Source of the DNA: Pelagibius sp050330205
Lineage (GTDB): Bacteria > Pseudomonadota > Alphaproteobacteria > Kiloniellales > Kiloniellaceae
Length of the DNA stretch: 64,000 bases
Assembly: GCA_050330205.1 (NCBI GenBank)
Contig: JBHJOA010000012.1
Location: 1-64,000 of the forward strand
Direction: 5' to 3'
The position numbers were made by a program, and so were the translations under genes. A model generated the notes under the pieces. It did not search any database. It saw nothing but the letters and a program-made list of their open reading frames with translations, and was not told where the DNA came from. Below, one piece after another: positions 9,609 to 20,873 of this stretch; position 1 is the stretch's first letter; every line of letters starts with the position of its first letter.

Positions 9609-10574
9609 ATGACGGCGAAGGTATTCATCGACGGCGAGGCCGGCACCACGGGGCTGCAGATCCGGGCGCGTCTCGAGGCGCGCGCCGATGTCCGCCTGAT
9701 CCGCCTGGACGACGCCGAGCGCAAGGATTCCGCCGCCCGGGCGCGGGCCCTCAACGAAGCCGACCTGGCGATCCTTTGCCTGCCGGACGACGCCGCGCGC
9801 GAGGCGGTTTCCCTGATCGACAACCCGCGCACCCGGGTCATCGACGCCAGTACCGCCTTCCGCACCGACCCGGACTGGACCTACGGCTTTCCGGAGATGG
9901 ATCGTGCGCAGACCGAGAAGGTGAAATCCGCCACGCGGGTCAGCAACCCCGGCTGCTATCCGACCGGCGCTATCGCGTTGATCCGCCCGCTGGTCCAGGC
10001 CGGCCTGCTGCCCGGGGACTTCCCGGTGACGGTGAACGCGGTGTCCGGCTATTCCGGCGGCGGCAAGAACCTGATTCGCCGCTACGAGGACGCCAGCGCG
10101 GCGGACCGCCTGAAGGCCGCCTACCGCGCCTATGCCCTCAGCCTCGCCCACAAACACCTGCCGGAGATGCGGGTGCACGCCGGCCTCGACCATGCGCCGC
10201 TGTTCGTGCCGGCGGTTGGCAACTACTACAAGGGCATGCTGGTGCAGGTGCCGCTGCAGCTCTGGGCGCTGCCCGGTCGGCCGAAGCCGGACGACCTGCG
10301 CGCCGTGCTGGCCGACCACTTCGCCGGCCAGGATTTCGTCGGCGTCGCGCCTGCCGAGGAGAGCGCCGGGCTCGAAGGCCTCGACCCCGAGGGCCTGAAC
10401 GGCAGCAACGACATGCGGCTCCACGTGTTCGGCAACGCCGCCGGCGACCAGGCGGTGCTGGCCGCGGTGCTGGACAATCTCGGCAAGGGCGCCTCCGGCG
10501 CGGCGGTGCAGAACATGAACCTCATGCTGGGCCTCGACCCCCAGGCCGGCCTCGCCACCCGCCTGGCGGCCTGA
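9609..10574 (+). CDS. argC: N-acetyl-gamma-glutamyl-phosphate reductase (short type)
   Basis: Third step of arginine biosynthesis: NADPH-dependent reduction of N-acetylglutamyl phosphate to the semialdehyde, in the cytoplasm. The 321-residue protein belongs to the shorter ArgC class, with the nucleotide-binding start FIDGEAGTTGLQI, the active-site motif SNPGCYPTGAIAL (cysteine 116) and the downstream GYSGGGK. I chose the ATG starting MTAKVF; the upstream in-frame ATG nine codons earlier would add a non-conserved leader. It stands alone with no other arg genes nearby. Confident. Confidence 0.95.
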   Translation: MTAKVFIDGEAGTTGLQIRARLEARADVRLIRLDDAERKDSAARARALNEADLAILCLPDDAAREAVSLIDNPRTRVIDASTAFRTDPDWTYGFPEMDRAQTEKVKSATRVSNPGCYPTGAIALIRPLVQAGLLPGDFPVTVNAVSGYSGGGKNLIRRYEDASAADRLKAAYRAYALSLAHKHLPEMRVHAGLDHAPLFVPAVGNYYKGMLVQVPLQLWALPGRPKPDDLRAVLADHFAGQDFVGVAPAEESAGLEGLDPEGLNGSNDMRLHVFGNAAGDQAVLAAVLDNLGKGASGAAVQNMNLMLGLDPQAGLATRLAA

Positions 10575-10639
10575 CCTTCGCGGCCTGCCGAAGCAGAAAA
10601 GCGACGGCCTGACGTGTCTGTCAAAGCGGCGCGCGCGCG

Positions 10640-11260
10640 TCAGCCCCTGACATAGCGGTCGTGTACAGCGGCGACGCCGGGTGTCTTAAGCAGTTCGTCG
10701 CACAGGGTCCGCACCGCCGGCAGGTCTCCTGCCGGGGCGTACCAGTCGACCAGCATGAGAAGATAGAGATCGGCGGCGCTTCGGTCGGTGCCCTGAAGGA
10801 AGGGACCGCCGGAGGTTTCCAGCGCCTTTTCCACGATGGCGAACTGGCGATCCAGGTCACGCGCGGCGGCTGTCTTCACCCCCTCCGCGCCTTGCCCCTC
10901 GGTCGTATAGCGGTCGGGGTAATAGTAGCGCAGGTCGGCGGTGTAGATGTTCACTGCCATGAACAGCAGCCAGCGATCGAAGACCGCTCGCGCCGGAGTT
11001 CCGGGCGCTGGGGCGAGGCCGGCCGCGGGACAAGCATCCACCAGATGCAGCACCATTGCCGCCGACTCGCTGATCCCCTGGCCATCCGGCAGCACGAGGA
11101 AGGGTACCTGCCCCATGGGATTGAGGCGGCGATACCCTTCCCCGTGTTGCTCATGGGCATCCAAATCGATCCCGATCCGCTCGAAGGGAACACCGGCCAA
11201 GGTCATGACGACGTCGGGCGCGAAGGCGCCGGTGTTCGGCGCCCAGTAGAGCTTGTACAT
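10640..11260 (-). CDS. Glutathione S-transferase family protein
   Basis: A 206-residue cytosolic protein with a thioredoxin-fold N-terminal domain (MYKLYWAPNTGAF; the cis-proline region GQVPFLVLPDGQGISESAAM includes the glutathione-contacting ES pair) and an all-helical C-terminal domain from about residue 90. Substrate class is not predictable. It is followed downstream by argC in convergent orientation, and preceded by an amidase 30 bases away in the same direction, so the two may be cotranscribed. Its length is normal for the family. Confidence 0.9.
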   Translation of the reverse strand: MYKLYWAPNTGAFAPDVVMTLAGVPFERIGIDLDAHEQHGEGYRRLNPMGQVPFLVLPDGQGISESAAMVLHLVDACPAAGLAPAPGTPARAVFDRWLLFMAVNIYTADLRYYYPDRYTTEGQGAEGVKTAAARDLDRQFAIVEKALETSGGPFLQGTDRSAADLYLLMLVDWYAPAGDLPAVRTLCDELLKTPGVAAVHDRYVRG

Positions 11261-11290
11261 CTCGCCTCCTGATTTGCTTCGGCGCGCAGC

Positions 11291-12709
11291 CTACAGCGGC
11301 GGCCTCCTGCCAAACCACGGACAAGCTTCCTCGAACTGTGCGGCGAGGGCGAAGAGGCGCGCCTCCTCCCCCATCGGCGCGGCGATCTGCACGCCGACCG
11401 GCAGGCCCTCCGCCGTCCAGTGCAGCGGCAGCGAGGCCGCCGGCTGACCCGACATGTTGAACATCTGCGTAAAGGCGACGTAAGGCTGGACCGCACGGTT
11501 GAAACCGTCGAAATCGTCCACCATGGTGTCGAGCTCGCCAAGGCGCGGCGGCAGCTGCGCCATGGTCGGCGTCAGCAGCACGTCGTAGTCCTGGAAGAAC
11601 GCGGCCAGACGCTCGGCGACGGCGCGGACGCTCCGCAGAGCCCGGAGGTAGCGCGTCGACGAAATACCGGCGCCGAGCTCTGCGAAGCGCCAGGTGACGA
11701 TCTCCACGTCCGCCTTGCCGGCGCCGGCGGGGAGCAGCGGATTCCCGGCGGCCAGCGCCTCGGCCATGTTGGCCGCCACGATGTCGATCATCGCCCGCCG
11801 CAGCTCGGCGACGTCGAGCCGCGGATCCACCTCCTCCACCGCGTGACCGAAATCCGCCGCCAGCGCCGCGGCCCGCTCCACCGCCGTCCGGCATTCGGGA
11901 TGCAGATCCACATCCACCGGCGTCCGCGCCGTCCAGGCGATGCGCAGCGGTGCCGGATCGGCGGCGACCGCCGCCAGGAAGGGCGTTTCCGGCTTCGGCA
12001 GGCAGTAGGGATGGTGAGGCGGCGGGCCGCAGATGGCATCCAGCAGAGCCGCCGAGTCACGAACGCTGCGGGTCACCGCGTGGAACACCGCCATGCCGGC
12101 CCAGGCGTCGCCGGTGATGTTGCGCCCGCGGCTCGGCTTCAGGCCGAAGAGGCCGCAGCAGGAGGCGGGGATCCGGATCGAGCCGCCGCCGTCCGAGGCG
12201 TGGGCCATCGGCACCATGCCGGCGGCGACGGCCGCCGCGGCGCCGCCGCTGGAGCCGCCGGCTGAATGGTCCGCGCTCCAGGGATTGCGGGTGGCGCCGT
12301 GCTGGCGAGATTCGGTGGAAACGTTGAGACCGAACTCCGAGGTCGCGGTCTTGCCCACCACCACGAGGCCGGCGGCCTGCCAGCGCGCCACCATGGGATC
12401 GTCGACGGGCGCGACGTAGCCGGCCATCCAGCGGCTGCCGTTGCCACAGGGGCGCCCGCGGCGGAAGCTGTAGAGATCCTTCAGCAGAAAGGGCAGGCCG
12501 GCGAAGGGTCCCACGCCCGCCGAGCCCTCGGCGAGCTCGCGCCGCGCATCGTCGTAGAAGCGATGGACCACGGCGTTGACCGTCGGGTCGCGCGCCTCGA
12601 TGCGGGCGATGACGGCGTCCAGCAGCTCTGCCGCCGCGATCTCGCCCTGGTGGATCAGCCCCGCCAGGGCGAGGGCGTCGTGATCGTCGAGCAGGGCGTC
12701 CAGCGGCAA
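11291..12709 (-). CDS. Amidase-signature family amidohydrolase
   Basis: A 472-residue member of the amidase-signature family, which hydrolyses carboxamides via a Ser-cisSer-Lys triad. Visible elements are lysine 77 (LLKDLYSF), the glycine/serine-rich loop GGSSGG at 151-156 containing the cis-serine, and nucleophile serine 177 in SDGGGSIRIPA. The family includes GatA, but no gatB or gatC is adjacent and the C-terminal text is typical of catabolic amidases, so GatA is unlikely. It sits 19 bases downstream of the aminotransferase on the same strand, suggesting cotranscription. Substrate unknown. Confidence 0.9.
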   Translation of the reverse strand: MPLDALLDDHDALALAGLIHQGEIAAAELLDAVIARIEARDPTVNAVVHRFYDDARRELAEGSAGVGPFAGLPFLLKDLYSFRRGRPCGNGSRWMAGYVAPVDDPMVARWQAAGLVVVGKTATSEFGLNVSTESRQHGATRNPWSADHSAGGSSGGAAAAVAAGMVPMAHASDGGGSIRIPASCCGLFGLKPSRGRNITGDAWAGMAVFHAVTRSVRDSAALLDAICGPPPHHPYCLPKPETPFLAAVAADPAPLRIAWTARTPVDVDLHPECRTAVERAAALAADFGHAVEEVDPRLDVAELRRAMIDIVAANMAEALAAGNPLLPAGAGKADVEIVTWRFAELGAGISSTRYLRALRSVRAVAERLAAFFQDYDVLLTPTMAQLPPRLGELDTMVDDFDGFNRAVQPYVAFTQMFNMSGQPAASLPLHWTAEGLPVGVQIAAPMGEEARLFALAAQFEEACPWFGRRPPL

Positions 12710-12728
12710 GGGTCGCCCTTCCTTTCGT

Positions 12729-13934
12729 CTAGTCGGTGAGCGCCTCGCAGGCCTTCCGGATGCGCGTGCAAGCTTCCTTCAGCGCCTCGGTCGAGGTGGC
12801 GTAGGACACCCGGAAGTGCGGCGACAGCCCGAAGGCCTCGCCATGCACGGCGGCGACGCCGACCGATTCCAGCAGGTAGGTCACGAAATCCTCGTCGGTT
12901 TCGATGACCTTGCCGTCGGGCGTCTTGCGGCCAATGCAGCCGGCACAGGAGGGATAGACGTAGAAAGCGCCCTCCGGCTTGTGGCAGTGGATGCCGGGGC
13001 AGTCGTTCAGCATCTCGACCACCATGTCGCGGCGCTTCCTGAAGGCCTCGGCGCGCTCGGGGATGAAGTCCTGGGTGCCGTTCAAGGCCTCCACCGCCGC
13101 CGCCTGGCTGACCGAGGAGGGGTTCGAGGTCGACTGCGACTGCACCTTCGCCATCGCCTTGATGAGCGCCTGCGGGCCCGCCGCATAGCCGATGCGCCAA
13201 CCGGTCATGGCATAGGCCTTGGAGACGCCGTTGACGGTCAGGGTGCGGTCCTTCAGGCCCGGCTCCACCTGGGCCGGCGTGGTGAACTCGAAACCGTCGT
13301 AGACCAGGTGTTCGTACATGTCGTCGGTCATCACCCAGACATGGGGATGCTTCATGAGCACGTCGGTCAGCGCCTTCATCTCACTCCGGGTCAGTCCGGC
13401 GCCGGTCGGGTTCGACGGGCTGTTGAGGATCAGCCAGCGGGTCTTCGGGGTGATCGCCTCCTCCAGGGCCTCCGGCGTCAGCTTGAAGCCATGGTTGGCG
13501 CCGCAGGGCACGAAGACCGGCTCGCCCTCGGCCAGCAGCACCATGTCCGGGTAGGACACCCAATAGGGCGCCGGGATGATGACCTCGTCGCCGGGGTTCA
13601 GGGTCGCCATGAGGGCGTTGTAGAGCACCTGCTTGCCGCCGGTGCCCACGGTGACCTCGGCCGGCGTGTAGTCGAGGCCGTTCTCGCGCTTGAACTTGGC
13701 GCAGATCGCCTTCTTCAGCTCCGGCGTGCCGTCCACCGCGGTGTACTTGGTCTGCCCGGCCCGGATCGCCGCGATGGCGGCTTCCTTGATGTTGTCGGGG
13801 GTGTCGAAGTCCGGCTCGCCGGCGCCGAGGCCGATCACGTCGCGTCCGGCGGCTTTCAGTTCGGCCGCCTTGGTGGTGACGGCGATGGTGGGCGAGGGCT
13901 TGATGCGCGTCAGACGTTCCGCGATCACGGACAT
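12729..13934 (-). CDS. aatA: Pyridoxal-phosphate aspartate aminotransferase (class I)
   Basis: A 401-residue cytoplasmic transaminase of fold type I, subgroup Ib, interconverting aspartate/2-oxoglutarate and oxaloacetate/glutamate; some members also accept prephenate. The PLP lysine is in SKAYAMTGWRIG (lysine 239), with the substrate-binding NSPSNPTG at about 171-178 and the N-terminal LGAGEPDFDTP. The start at MSVIAERL is preceded by a GGGAG ribosome site; the frame is open for 51 further codons upstream but those look non-coding. It would feed aspartate to the ectoine pathway among other uses. The gene symbol is a family-level assignment. Confidence 0.9.
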   Translation of the reverse strand: MSVIAERLTRIKPSPTIAVTTKAAELKAAGRDVIGLGAGEPDFDTPDNIKEAAIAAIRAGQTKYTAVDGTPELKKAICAKFKRENGLDYTPAEVTVGTGGKQVLYNALMATLNPGDEVIIPAPYWVSYPDMVLLAEGEPVFVPCGANHGFKLTPEALEEAITPKTRWLILNSPSNPTGAGLTRSEMKALTDVLMKHPHVWVMTDDMYEHLVYDGFEFTTPAQVEPGLKDRTLTVNGVSKAYAMTGWRIGYAAGPQALIKAMAKVQSQSTSNPSSVSQAAAVEALNGTQDFIPERAEAFRKRRDMVVEMLNDCPGIHCHKPEGAFYVYPSCAGCIGRKTPDGKVIETDEDFVTYLLESVGVAAVHGEAFGLSPHFRVSYATSTEALKEACTRIRKACEALTD

Positions 13935-14243
13935 CGAAAAACTCCCGAGATAGCTTGCGAATTGCTTGGTCACAGGCGCCGCCCGAGCCGTGCAGGGGCG
14001 GATCAGCGGCAACTTAGTGCCTTCCGCCGCCAAAGGAAACCGGCAAGCGCGCCGGGCGGCCGCGCAGCGGCGCTGCCCCAAAAGCATCCCAAAGCATCAT
14101 GGAATCGCCGCATTCCCGGTCCGCTGCCGCCACGCTCGGCACGCCTCATAGGGCCAAGGGGGAGCGGCGGAGTTGCCCTTGGGTCCGCGAGGCCCCCGCC
14201 GCCCGGGAGAGCACAACAACCAGCAAGGAAACGGGGGACAGTG
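13935..14243. other. 309-base divergent intergenic region
   Basis: Lies between the leftward aminotransferase gene and the rightward sortase operon. It is very GC-rich with several short G/C stems, including CCAAGGG near 14154 and CCCTTGG near 14177. No promoter, RNA gene or operator is convincing. Confidence 0.4.
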
Positions 14244-16589
14244 ATGCGACACCACCTGCTGCCACATGAGACCCAAAGCGTCATTCCGCCACGTCTGCAG
14301 CGGGCGGTGCTGCACAACATCCTGACGATCGCCGGCACCCTGCTGTTGGCGGTGGCGGTGCTGCTGGCCGGGCTGGCGGTCCGCGGCGTGCCGGCCAGGG
14401 CCGAGACGCCGGCCGCCGAGGCCCCCCTGGCCGGCCTGTTCTTCCGCAGCGGCGGCGCCGGCGGCCCCGAGGGCGCCTCGTTCGAAGGTCCGGTGTTCGA
14501 AGCCCCGACGCTGAAGACCGACGTCGAGATCGAGATCAACGGCATGGTGGCGCGCGCCACGGTGCGCCAGGTGTTCCGCAATCCGAGCGACCGCTGGATG
14601 GAGGGCATCTACGTCTTCCCGCTGCCCGAGCGCTCCGCCGTCGACCGCCTGACCATGGTGGTCGGCGAGCGCCGCGTGGAGGGCCGCATCATGGAGAAGG
14701 CGGAGGCCGAACGGGCCTACCGCGCGGCGGCCGACAGCGGCCAGCGCGCCAGCCTGGTGAGCGGCGAGCGGGCCAACGTCTTCGTCACCTCGGTCGCCAA
14801 CATCGGCCCCGGCGAGGACATCGTCGTCGAGATCGGCTTCCAGGATACCGTCGCCTACGAGAACGGCGCGTTTTCCCTGCGCTTTCCCATGGTGGTGGCG
14901 CCGCGCTACATGCCGGCGCCCGAGGTGGCCCCCGAGGTAGCCGACCTCCCGGCGCGACGTCCTCCCTTCGACCCGGTGGCGGCACCGCGCGACGACGGCG
15001 AGGACCGCGACCTCTTCGGCCCGGTAAATACCGCCAAAAGTCCTGGCGGCGCAAAGCACAACTTCCTGTCGCTGACCATCAGCCTCGATGCCGGGCTGCC
15101 GCTGGCGGCCCTACGCAGCCTCTATCACCCGGTGGTCATCGAGAGCACCGGGGACGGCCGCCAGACTGTCACCCTCAGCGCGGGGCAAGTGCCGGCCGAC
15201 CGCGACTTCGTGCTGGAGTGGCACCCGCAGGCGGCGCAGGCGCCGCAGGCCGCCGTCTTCGCCGAGCAGGTCGGCACCGACACCCACCTGCTGGTGATGA
15301 TGGTGCCGCCGCATCCGCAAGGGGACGCCGAGGCGCCGGCGCCGCTGCCGCGCGAGCTCACCTTCGTCATCGACACCTCCGGCTCCATGCACGGCGACTC
15401 CCTGGCCCAGGCCAAGGCCGCCGTCATCGCCGCCCTGCAGCGGCTGCGGCCCGAGGACCGTTTCAACGTCATCCAGTTCAACAGCGTGACCCACAGCCTG
15501 TTCCCGCGCCCGGTGGCCGCCGAGGCCGGCAGCGTGGCGCGGGCCTGGCACTACGTCAGCGCCCTGGAGGCCGAGGGCGGCACCGAGATGCGCCCGGCCC
15601 TGCGCCAGGCGCTGGACGGCGGCGCCGCGCCCGGCCACCTGCAGCAGGTGGTGTTCCTTACCGACGGCGCCGTGGGCAACGAGGATGAACTGTTCCGCGA
15701 GGTCTCGGCGCGGCTCGGCGCGCATCGCCTCTTCACCGTCGGCATCGGCTCCGCCCCCAACAGCCACTTCATGCGCAAGACCGCCGAACTGGGCCGCGGC
15801 AGCTTCACCCACATCGGCGACCTGCGCGAGGTGCAGACCCGCATGGCGGCGCTGCTGACCAAGCTGGAGCGGCCGGCGCTGACCGATATCCGCGTCGGCT
15901 GGCCGCTCGCCGCCGGCAAGCGCATCGAGCTCTACCCGATGCCGCTGCCGGACCTCTACGCCGGCGAGCCGGTCACCTTCGCCGCGCGCCTGGAGGGAGT
16001 CGACCTGCGCGACCTGCAGGGCGAGGCGGTGATCGCCGGCACCTCCCCCGACGGCGACTGGCAGCAGCGCCTGCCGCTCGACGGCCTGACCGCCGCCCCC
16101 GGCACCGCCGCGGTCTGGGCCCGCGCCAAGCTGGCGCAGATCGAGGACGGCCTCTACCGGGCCAGGGGCGACGGCGGGGCCGACATCGACCGGGCCGCCA
16201 TCCGTGCCGAGGCCCTGGCGCTGGCGCTCGAGCACCAACTGGTCACCCGCTACACCTCGCTGGTCGCCATCGACGAGGCGGTGGCGCGGCCCGAGGGAAG
16301 CGCCCTCGACCGCGAGGAGATCGCCCGCGACCTGCCGGCCGGCTGGGACGCCGGAAAGGTCTTCGGCCGCCAGGAGACACTGCGGGCGCCGGCGGAGATG
16401 CGCCAGCGCGAGCTGCCCGCCCCGCTGCTGCAGCGCGCCGCGGCGGCCGGCGGCCAGACCGTCACCCTGCCGCAGACGGCGACCGCGGCAGAGCGCATGG
16501 CCATCCTCGGCAGCGCCTACCTGCTGCTGGCCCTGCTGCTGGTGCTGCTGGTGATGCACCGCCGCTGCCGGAGCGGGCACTGTGGCTGA
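14244..16589 (+). CDS. Marine proteobacterial sortase target protein (VIT + vWA domains, LPxTxT signal)
   Basis: A 781-residue exported protein of the TIGR03788 type. An N-terminal membrane segment or signal is at about residues 28-52. A VIT domain follows at about 85-200 (IEINGMVARATVRQVFRNPS, VFPLPERSAVD). A von Willebrand A domain starts at about residue 372 with an intact metal site DTSGS near 377. The C-terminus has the sorting signal LPQTAT (742-747), a hydrophobic helix at about 752-774 and a basic tail HRRCR, the classic tripartite sortase substrate layout. Start at ATG after GGGGGA; the adjacent GTG is an alternative. It overlaps the sortase gene by 8 bases, so the two are translationally coupled. 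Confidence 0.93.
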   Translation: MRHHLLPHETQSVIPPRLQRAVLHNILTIAGTLLLAVAVLLAGLAVRGVPARAETPAAEAPLAGLFFRSGGAGGPEGASFEGPVFEAPTLKTDVEIEINGMVARATVRQVFRNPSDRWMEGIYVFPLPERSAVDRLTMVVGERRVEGRIMEKAEAERAYRAAADSGQRASLVSGERANVFVTSVANIGPGEDIVVEIGFQDTVAYENGAFSLRFPMVVAPRYMPAPEVAPEVADLPARRPPFDPVAAPRDDGEDRDLFGPVNTAKSPGGAKHNFLSLTISLDAGLPLAALRSLYHPVVIESTGDGRQTVTLSAGQVPADRDFVLEWHPQAAQAPQAAVFAEQVGTDTHLLVMMVPPHPQGDAEAPAPLPRELTFVIDTSGSMHGDSLAQAKAAVIAALQRLRPEDRFNVIQFNSVTHSLFPRPVAAEAGSVARAWHYVSALEAEGGTEMRPALRQALDGGAAPGHLQQVVFLTDGAVGNEDELFREVSARLGAHRLFTVGIGSAPNSHFMRKTAELGRGSFTHIGDLREVQTRMAALLTKLERPALTDIRVGWPLAAGKRIELYPMPLPDLYAGEPVTFAARLEGVDLRDLQGEAVIAGTSPDGDWQQRLPLDGLTAAPGTAAVWARAKLAQIEDGLYRARGDGGADIDRAAIRAEALALALEHQLVTRYTSLVAIDEAVARPEGSALDREEIARDLPAGWDAGKVFGRQETLRAPAEMRQRELPAPLLQRAAAAGGQTVTLPQTATAAERMAILGSAYLLLALLLVLLVMHRRCRSGHCG

Positions 16590-17268
16590 GGCCCTGACCT
16601 CGACCCGCCTGCTGCTCGGCCTCGCCGCGCTGTCGCTGGCCCTCGGCCTGTGGCAGCTCGGCGGGGCCGCCGCCATCCACGGCAAGGCCTGGCTGGCCCA
16701 GCGCCTGCTCGACCGCGCCTGGGCCGCGACCCTGGGCGGCGCGGACGCCGTGAAGCCCTGGCCCTGGGCCGACACCTGGCCGGTGGCGCGGCTCCGGGTG
16801 GCGGAGCTCGACGTCGACCTCTACGTACTGGCCGGCGCCAGCGGGCGCACCCTGGCCTTCGGCCCCGCCGTGGTCGGCGGCACCGAGGGCCTCGGCCACC
16901 GCATCCTCAGCGGCCACCGCGACACCCACTTCGCCTTCCTGCGCGAGCTGGCCGACGGCAGCCGCTTCAGCCTGCAGGACCGCGACGGCGCCTGGCACGA
17001 CTACCGCGTGAAGGGCCGCCAGGTTATCGACGTGCGTCACCCGGTGACGGCGCGGCCGGCCGCGGATCGCGAGCTTGTCACCCTGGTCACCTGCTGGCCC
17101 TTCGACGCCATCGATCCCGGCGGTCCGCTGCGCTACGCGGTCACGGCGGAGGCGGTCGCGACCAGGACCGTCGCCGCAATCGATCCGCCGCTCGGGGAAG
17201 CGGTCCCTGCCACCCATCCATCCGGGGGGGACCAAGGAGGAGGAGGTGTCCCCGATGGTGCCTTGTGA
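16582..17268 (+). CDS. Class GN (marine proteobacterial) sortase
   Basis: A 228-residue membrane-anchored transpeptidase that cleaves the LPQTAT signal of the protein encoded just upstream. The N-terminal anchor helix is at about residues 9-30. The catalytic triad is visible: histidine 112 (GHRDTHF), cysteine 171 (TLVTCWPF) and arginine 184 (PLRYAVTA). The GTG start overlaps the stop of the target gene. The glycine-rich C-terminal tail (GGDQGGGG) is encoded by a purine-rich stretch that also forms a strong Shine-Dalgarno for what follows. In Gram-negative bacteria the acceptor of such sortases is not established as far as I know. Confidence 0.93.
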   Translation: MAEALTSTRLLLGLAALSLALGLWQLGGAAAIHGKAWLAQRLLDRAWAATLGGADAVKPWPWADTWPVARLRVAELDVDLYVLAGASGRTLAFGPAVVGGTEGLGHRILSGHRDTHFAFLRELADGSRFSLQDRDGAWHDYRVKGRQVIDVRHPVTARPAADRELVTLVTCWPFDAIDPGGPLRYAVTAEAVATRTVAAIDPPLGEAVPATHPSGGDQGGGGVPDGAL

Positions 17269-17273
17269 CGTGA

Positions 17274-17420
17274 ATGCTGTTTGACCCGGCGCTGTTCCAC
17301 CGATCCGACTCCCCGAGGCGCGCCGGCGCGCTGCGGCGCTGGGCCAGGCGCCTCTTGCTGGCGGCGCTGCTCGCAGTGGGATTCGGCGCGGCGCTGCTGC
17401 TCTTCGCGCCGCTGCTGTGA
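17274..17420 (+). CDS. Small membrane protein downstream of the sortase (48 residues)
   Basis: An ATG six bases after the sortase stop opens a 48-codon frame: a charged N-terminus rich in arginine (about residues 10-27) followed by a single hydrophobic segment (about 28-47) ending at the stop. The positive-inside rule puts the N-terminus in the cytoplasm. The best Shine-Dalgarno (GGAGGAGGAGG, 17236-17246) is about 28 bases upstream and better placed for a nine-codon mini-frame at 17255-17284, so translation may be coupled to the sortase or to the mini-frame. No family recognised. Coding status is moderate: high GC third positions and sensible topology. Confidence 0.5.
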   Translation: MLFDPALFHRSDSPRRAGALRRWARRLLLAALLAVGFGAALLLFAPLL

Positions 17421-17518
17421 GGCGAACGCGCCACTCCTGACACCCAGGTGACAGCAGGTTCCCGCGCCGGCCGCGGCGGGCCCCTGGCGTCGCGCCCGGA
17501 GAAATGCATATTAGGGGC

Positions 17519-19687
<2,169 letters not shown>

Positions 19688-19701
19688 AGGGTGCAGCCTT
19701 G

Positions 19702-20178
19702 ATGAGCGAAGGCCACACCACGACCGGCACCATCTACGTCGACGCCGACGCCTGCCCGGTGAAGGCGGAGATCTACAAGGTCGCCGAGCGCCACGGCTGG
19801 ACCGTGCAGGTGGTCGCCAACGACATCATCGCCCTGCCGGTGCATCCGCTCATCAGGCGGGTGGTAGTGGGCGGCGGCTTCGATGCCGCCGACGACTGGA
19901 TCGCCGAGCGCGCCGGGCCGGGCGACGTGGTGATCACCGCCGATGTGCCGCTGGCGGCACGCTGTGTCAAGGCGGGTGCCGCCGTGCTGGCCCACAACGG
20001 CAAGGGCTTCTCCGACCGTTCCATCGGCATGGCGCTGGCCAGCCGCAACCTCATGGCCGAGCTGCGCGAAGCCGGCCAGGTGACCGGCGGGCCACGGCCG
20101 TTCTCCCAGCGCGACCGCTCGGCCTTCCTCTCCGCCCTCCACGAGACCATCGAGAAGCTGAAGCGCACGGGGAAGTGA
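19702..20178 (+). CDS. YaiI/YqxD (UPF0178, DUF188) family protein
   Basis: A 158-residue protein of the DUF188 family, which has a PIN-like fold and no firmly assigned function. The conserved acidic N-terminus IYVDADACPVK and the later VITADVPLA and FSDRSIGMAL blocks are present. The ATG is preceded directly by an in-frame TTG, so the exact start is ambiguous by one codon. It follows uvrB closely on the same strand. A nuclease role is suggested only by the fold relationship and remains inference. Confidence 0.88.
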   Translation: MSEGHTTTGTIYVDADACPVKAEIYKVAERHGWTVQVVANDIIALPVHPLIRRVVVGGGFDAADDWIAERAGPGDVVITADVPLAARCVKAGAAVLAHNGKGFSDRSIGMALASRNLMAELREAGQVTGGPRPFSQRDRSAFLSALHETIEKLKRTGK

Positions 20179-20248
20179 AGATCCCGTGCCCTTGCCGCCG
20201 GCGCCGGCGAGGCTCACATTAGCCGACGAGACTTGCAGGAGAGATCCC

Positions 20249-20668
20249 ATGGACCAGAAGGTGAAAGTCGACCGCGCGGGGCTGCTGCGCCGGCTGCGGC
20301 CCGAGGAGTACAACGTCACTCAGGAAGGCGGCACGGAACGCCCCTTCTCCGGCCGCTACCACGACACCAAGACCCCGGGCACCTACCACTGCGTGGTCTG
20401 CGACCAGCCGCTGTTCGCCTCCGGCACCAAGTACGACTCCGGGACCGGCTGGCCCTCGTTCTACGCCCCGGTCAGCGACAGCGCCGTGGCGACCAAGGAG
20501 GATCGCAACCTGTGGATGCGTCGCACCGAGGTGCTCTGCTCGCGATGCGACGCCCATCTCGGCCACGTGTTTGCCGACGGCCCGCAGCCGACCGGGCAGC
20601 GCTATTGCATGAATTCCGCCGCTCTGAAGCTGCATCCGGCGAGCTCCGGCGACTCCGAGAAGGGGTAG
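20249..20668 (+). CDS. msrB: Peptide-methionine (R)-S-oxide reductase
   Basis: A 139-residue cytoplasmic MsrB that reduces the R epimer of methionine sulfoxide using thioredoxin (regenerated by the TrxB of this window). Structural zinc ligands are the two CxxC pairs CVVCD and CSRCD; the catalytic cysteine is in RYCMNSAAL near the C-terminus, and the substrate-binding tryptophan/histidine region GTGWPSFY and HLGHVF is intact. The start ATG follows CAGGAGAG at good spacing. With msrP at 4.4-5.4 kb, the window encodes both cytoplasmic and periplasmic repair of oxidised methionine. Confidence 0.96.
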   Translation: MDQKVKVDRAGLLRRLRPEEYNVTQEGGTERPFSGRYHDTKTPGTYHCVVCDQPLFASGTKYDSGTGWPSFYAPVSDSAVATKEDRNLWMRRTEVLCSRCDAHLGHVFADGPQPTGQRYCMNSAALKLHPASSGDSEKG

Positions 20669-20873
20669 GCACCGCGCCTTCGGCGGCGGCGGCGAGGTCC
20701 GGCTGTCGACAATCTCATTGAAATTTCCCCCGCAGGTCGACATCTAACGCCTGTTTGGTAGCGCCTGCTTGGCCGAAACGCCACCTGCCCGCGGTGAGCC
20801 GCCCGCCCCGATTCCCGAGGGGCCACGGTTCGCCGCGTCGTCTGTTGCAACCACCCTGGTACCCCGTCCGGAC

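Noticed and set aside
12816..14240. N-terminal extension of the sortase target protein antisense to the aminotransferase
   Set aside because: That stretch is shadow sequence opposite aatA. The signal-anchor and VIT domain begin after the ATG at 14244, which has a ribosome site.
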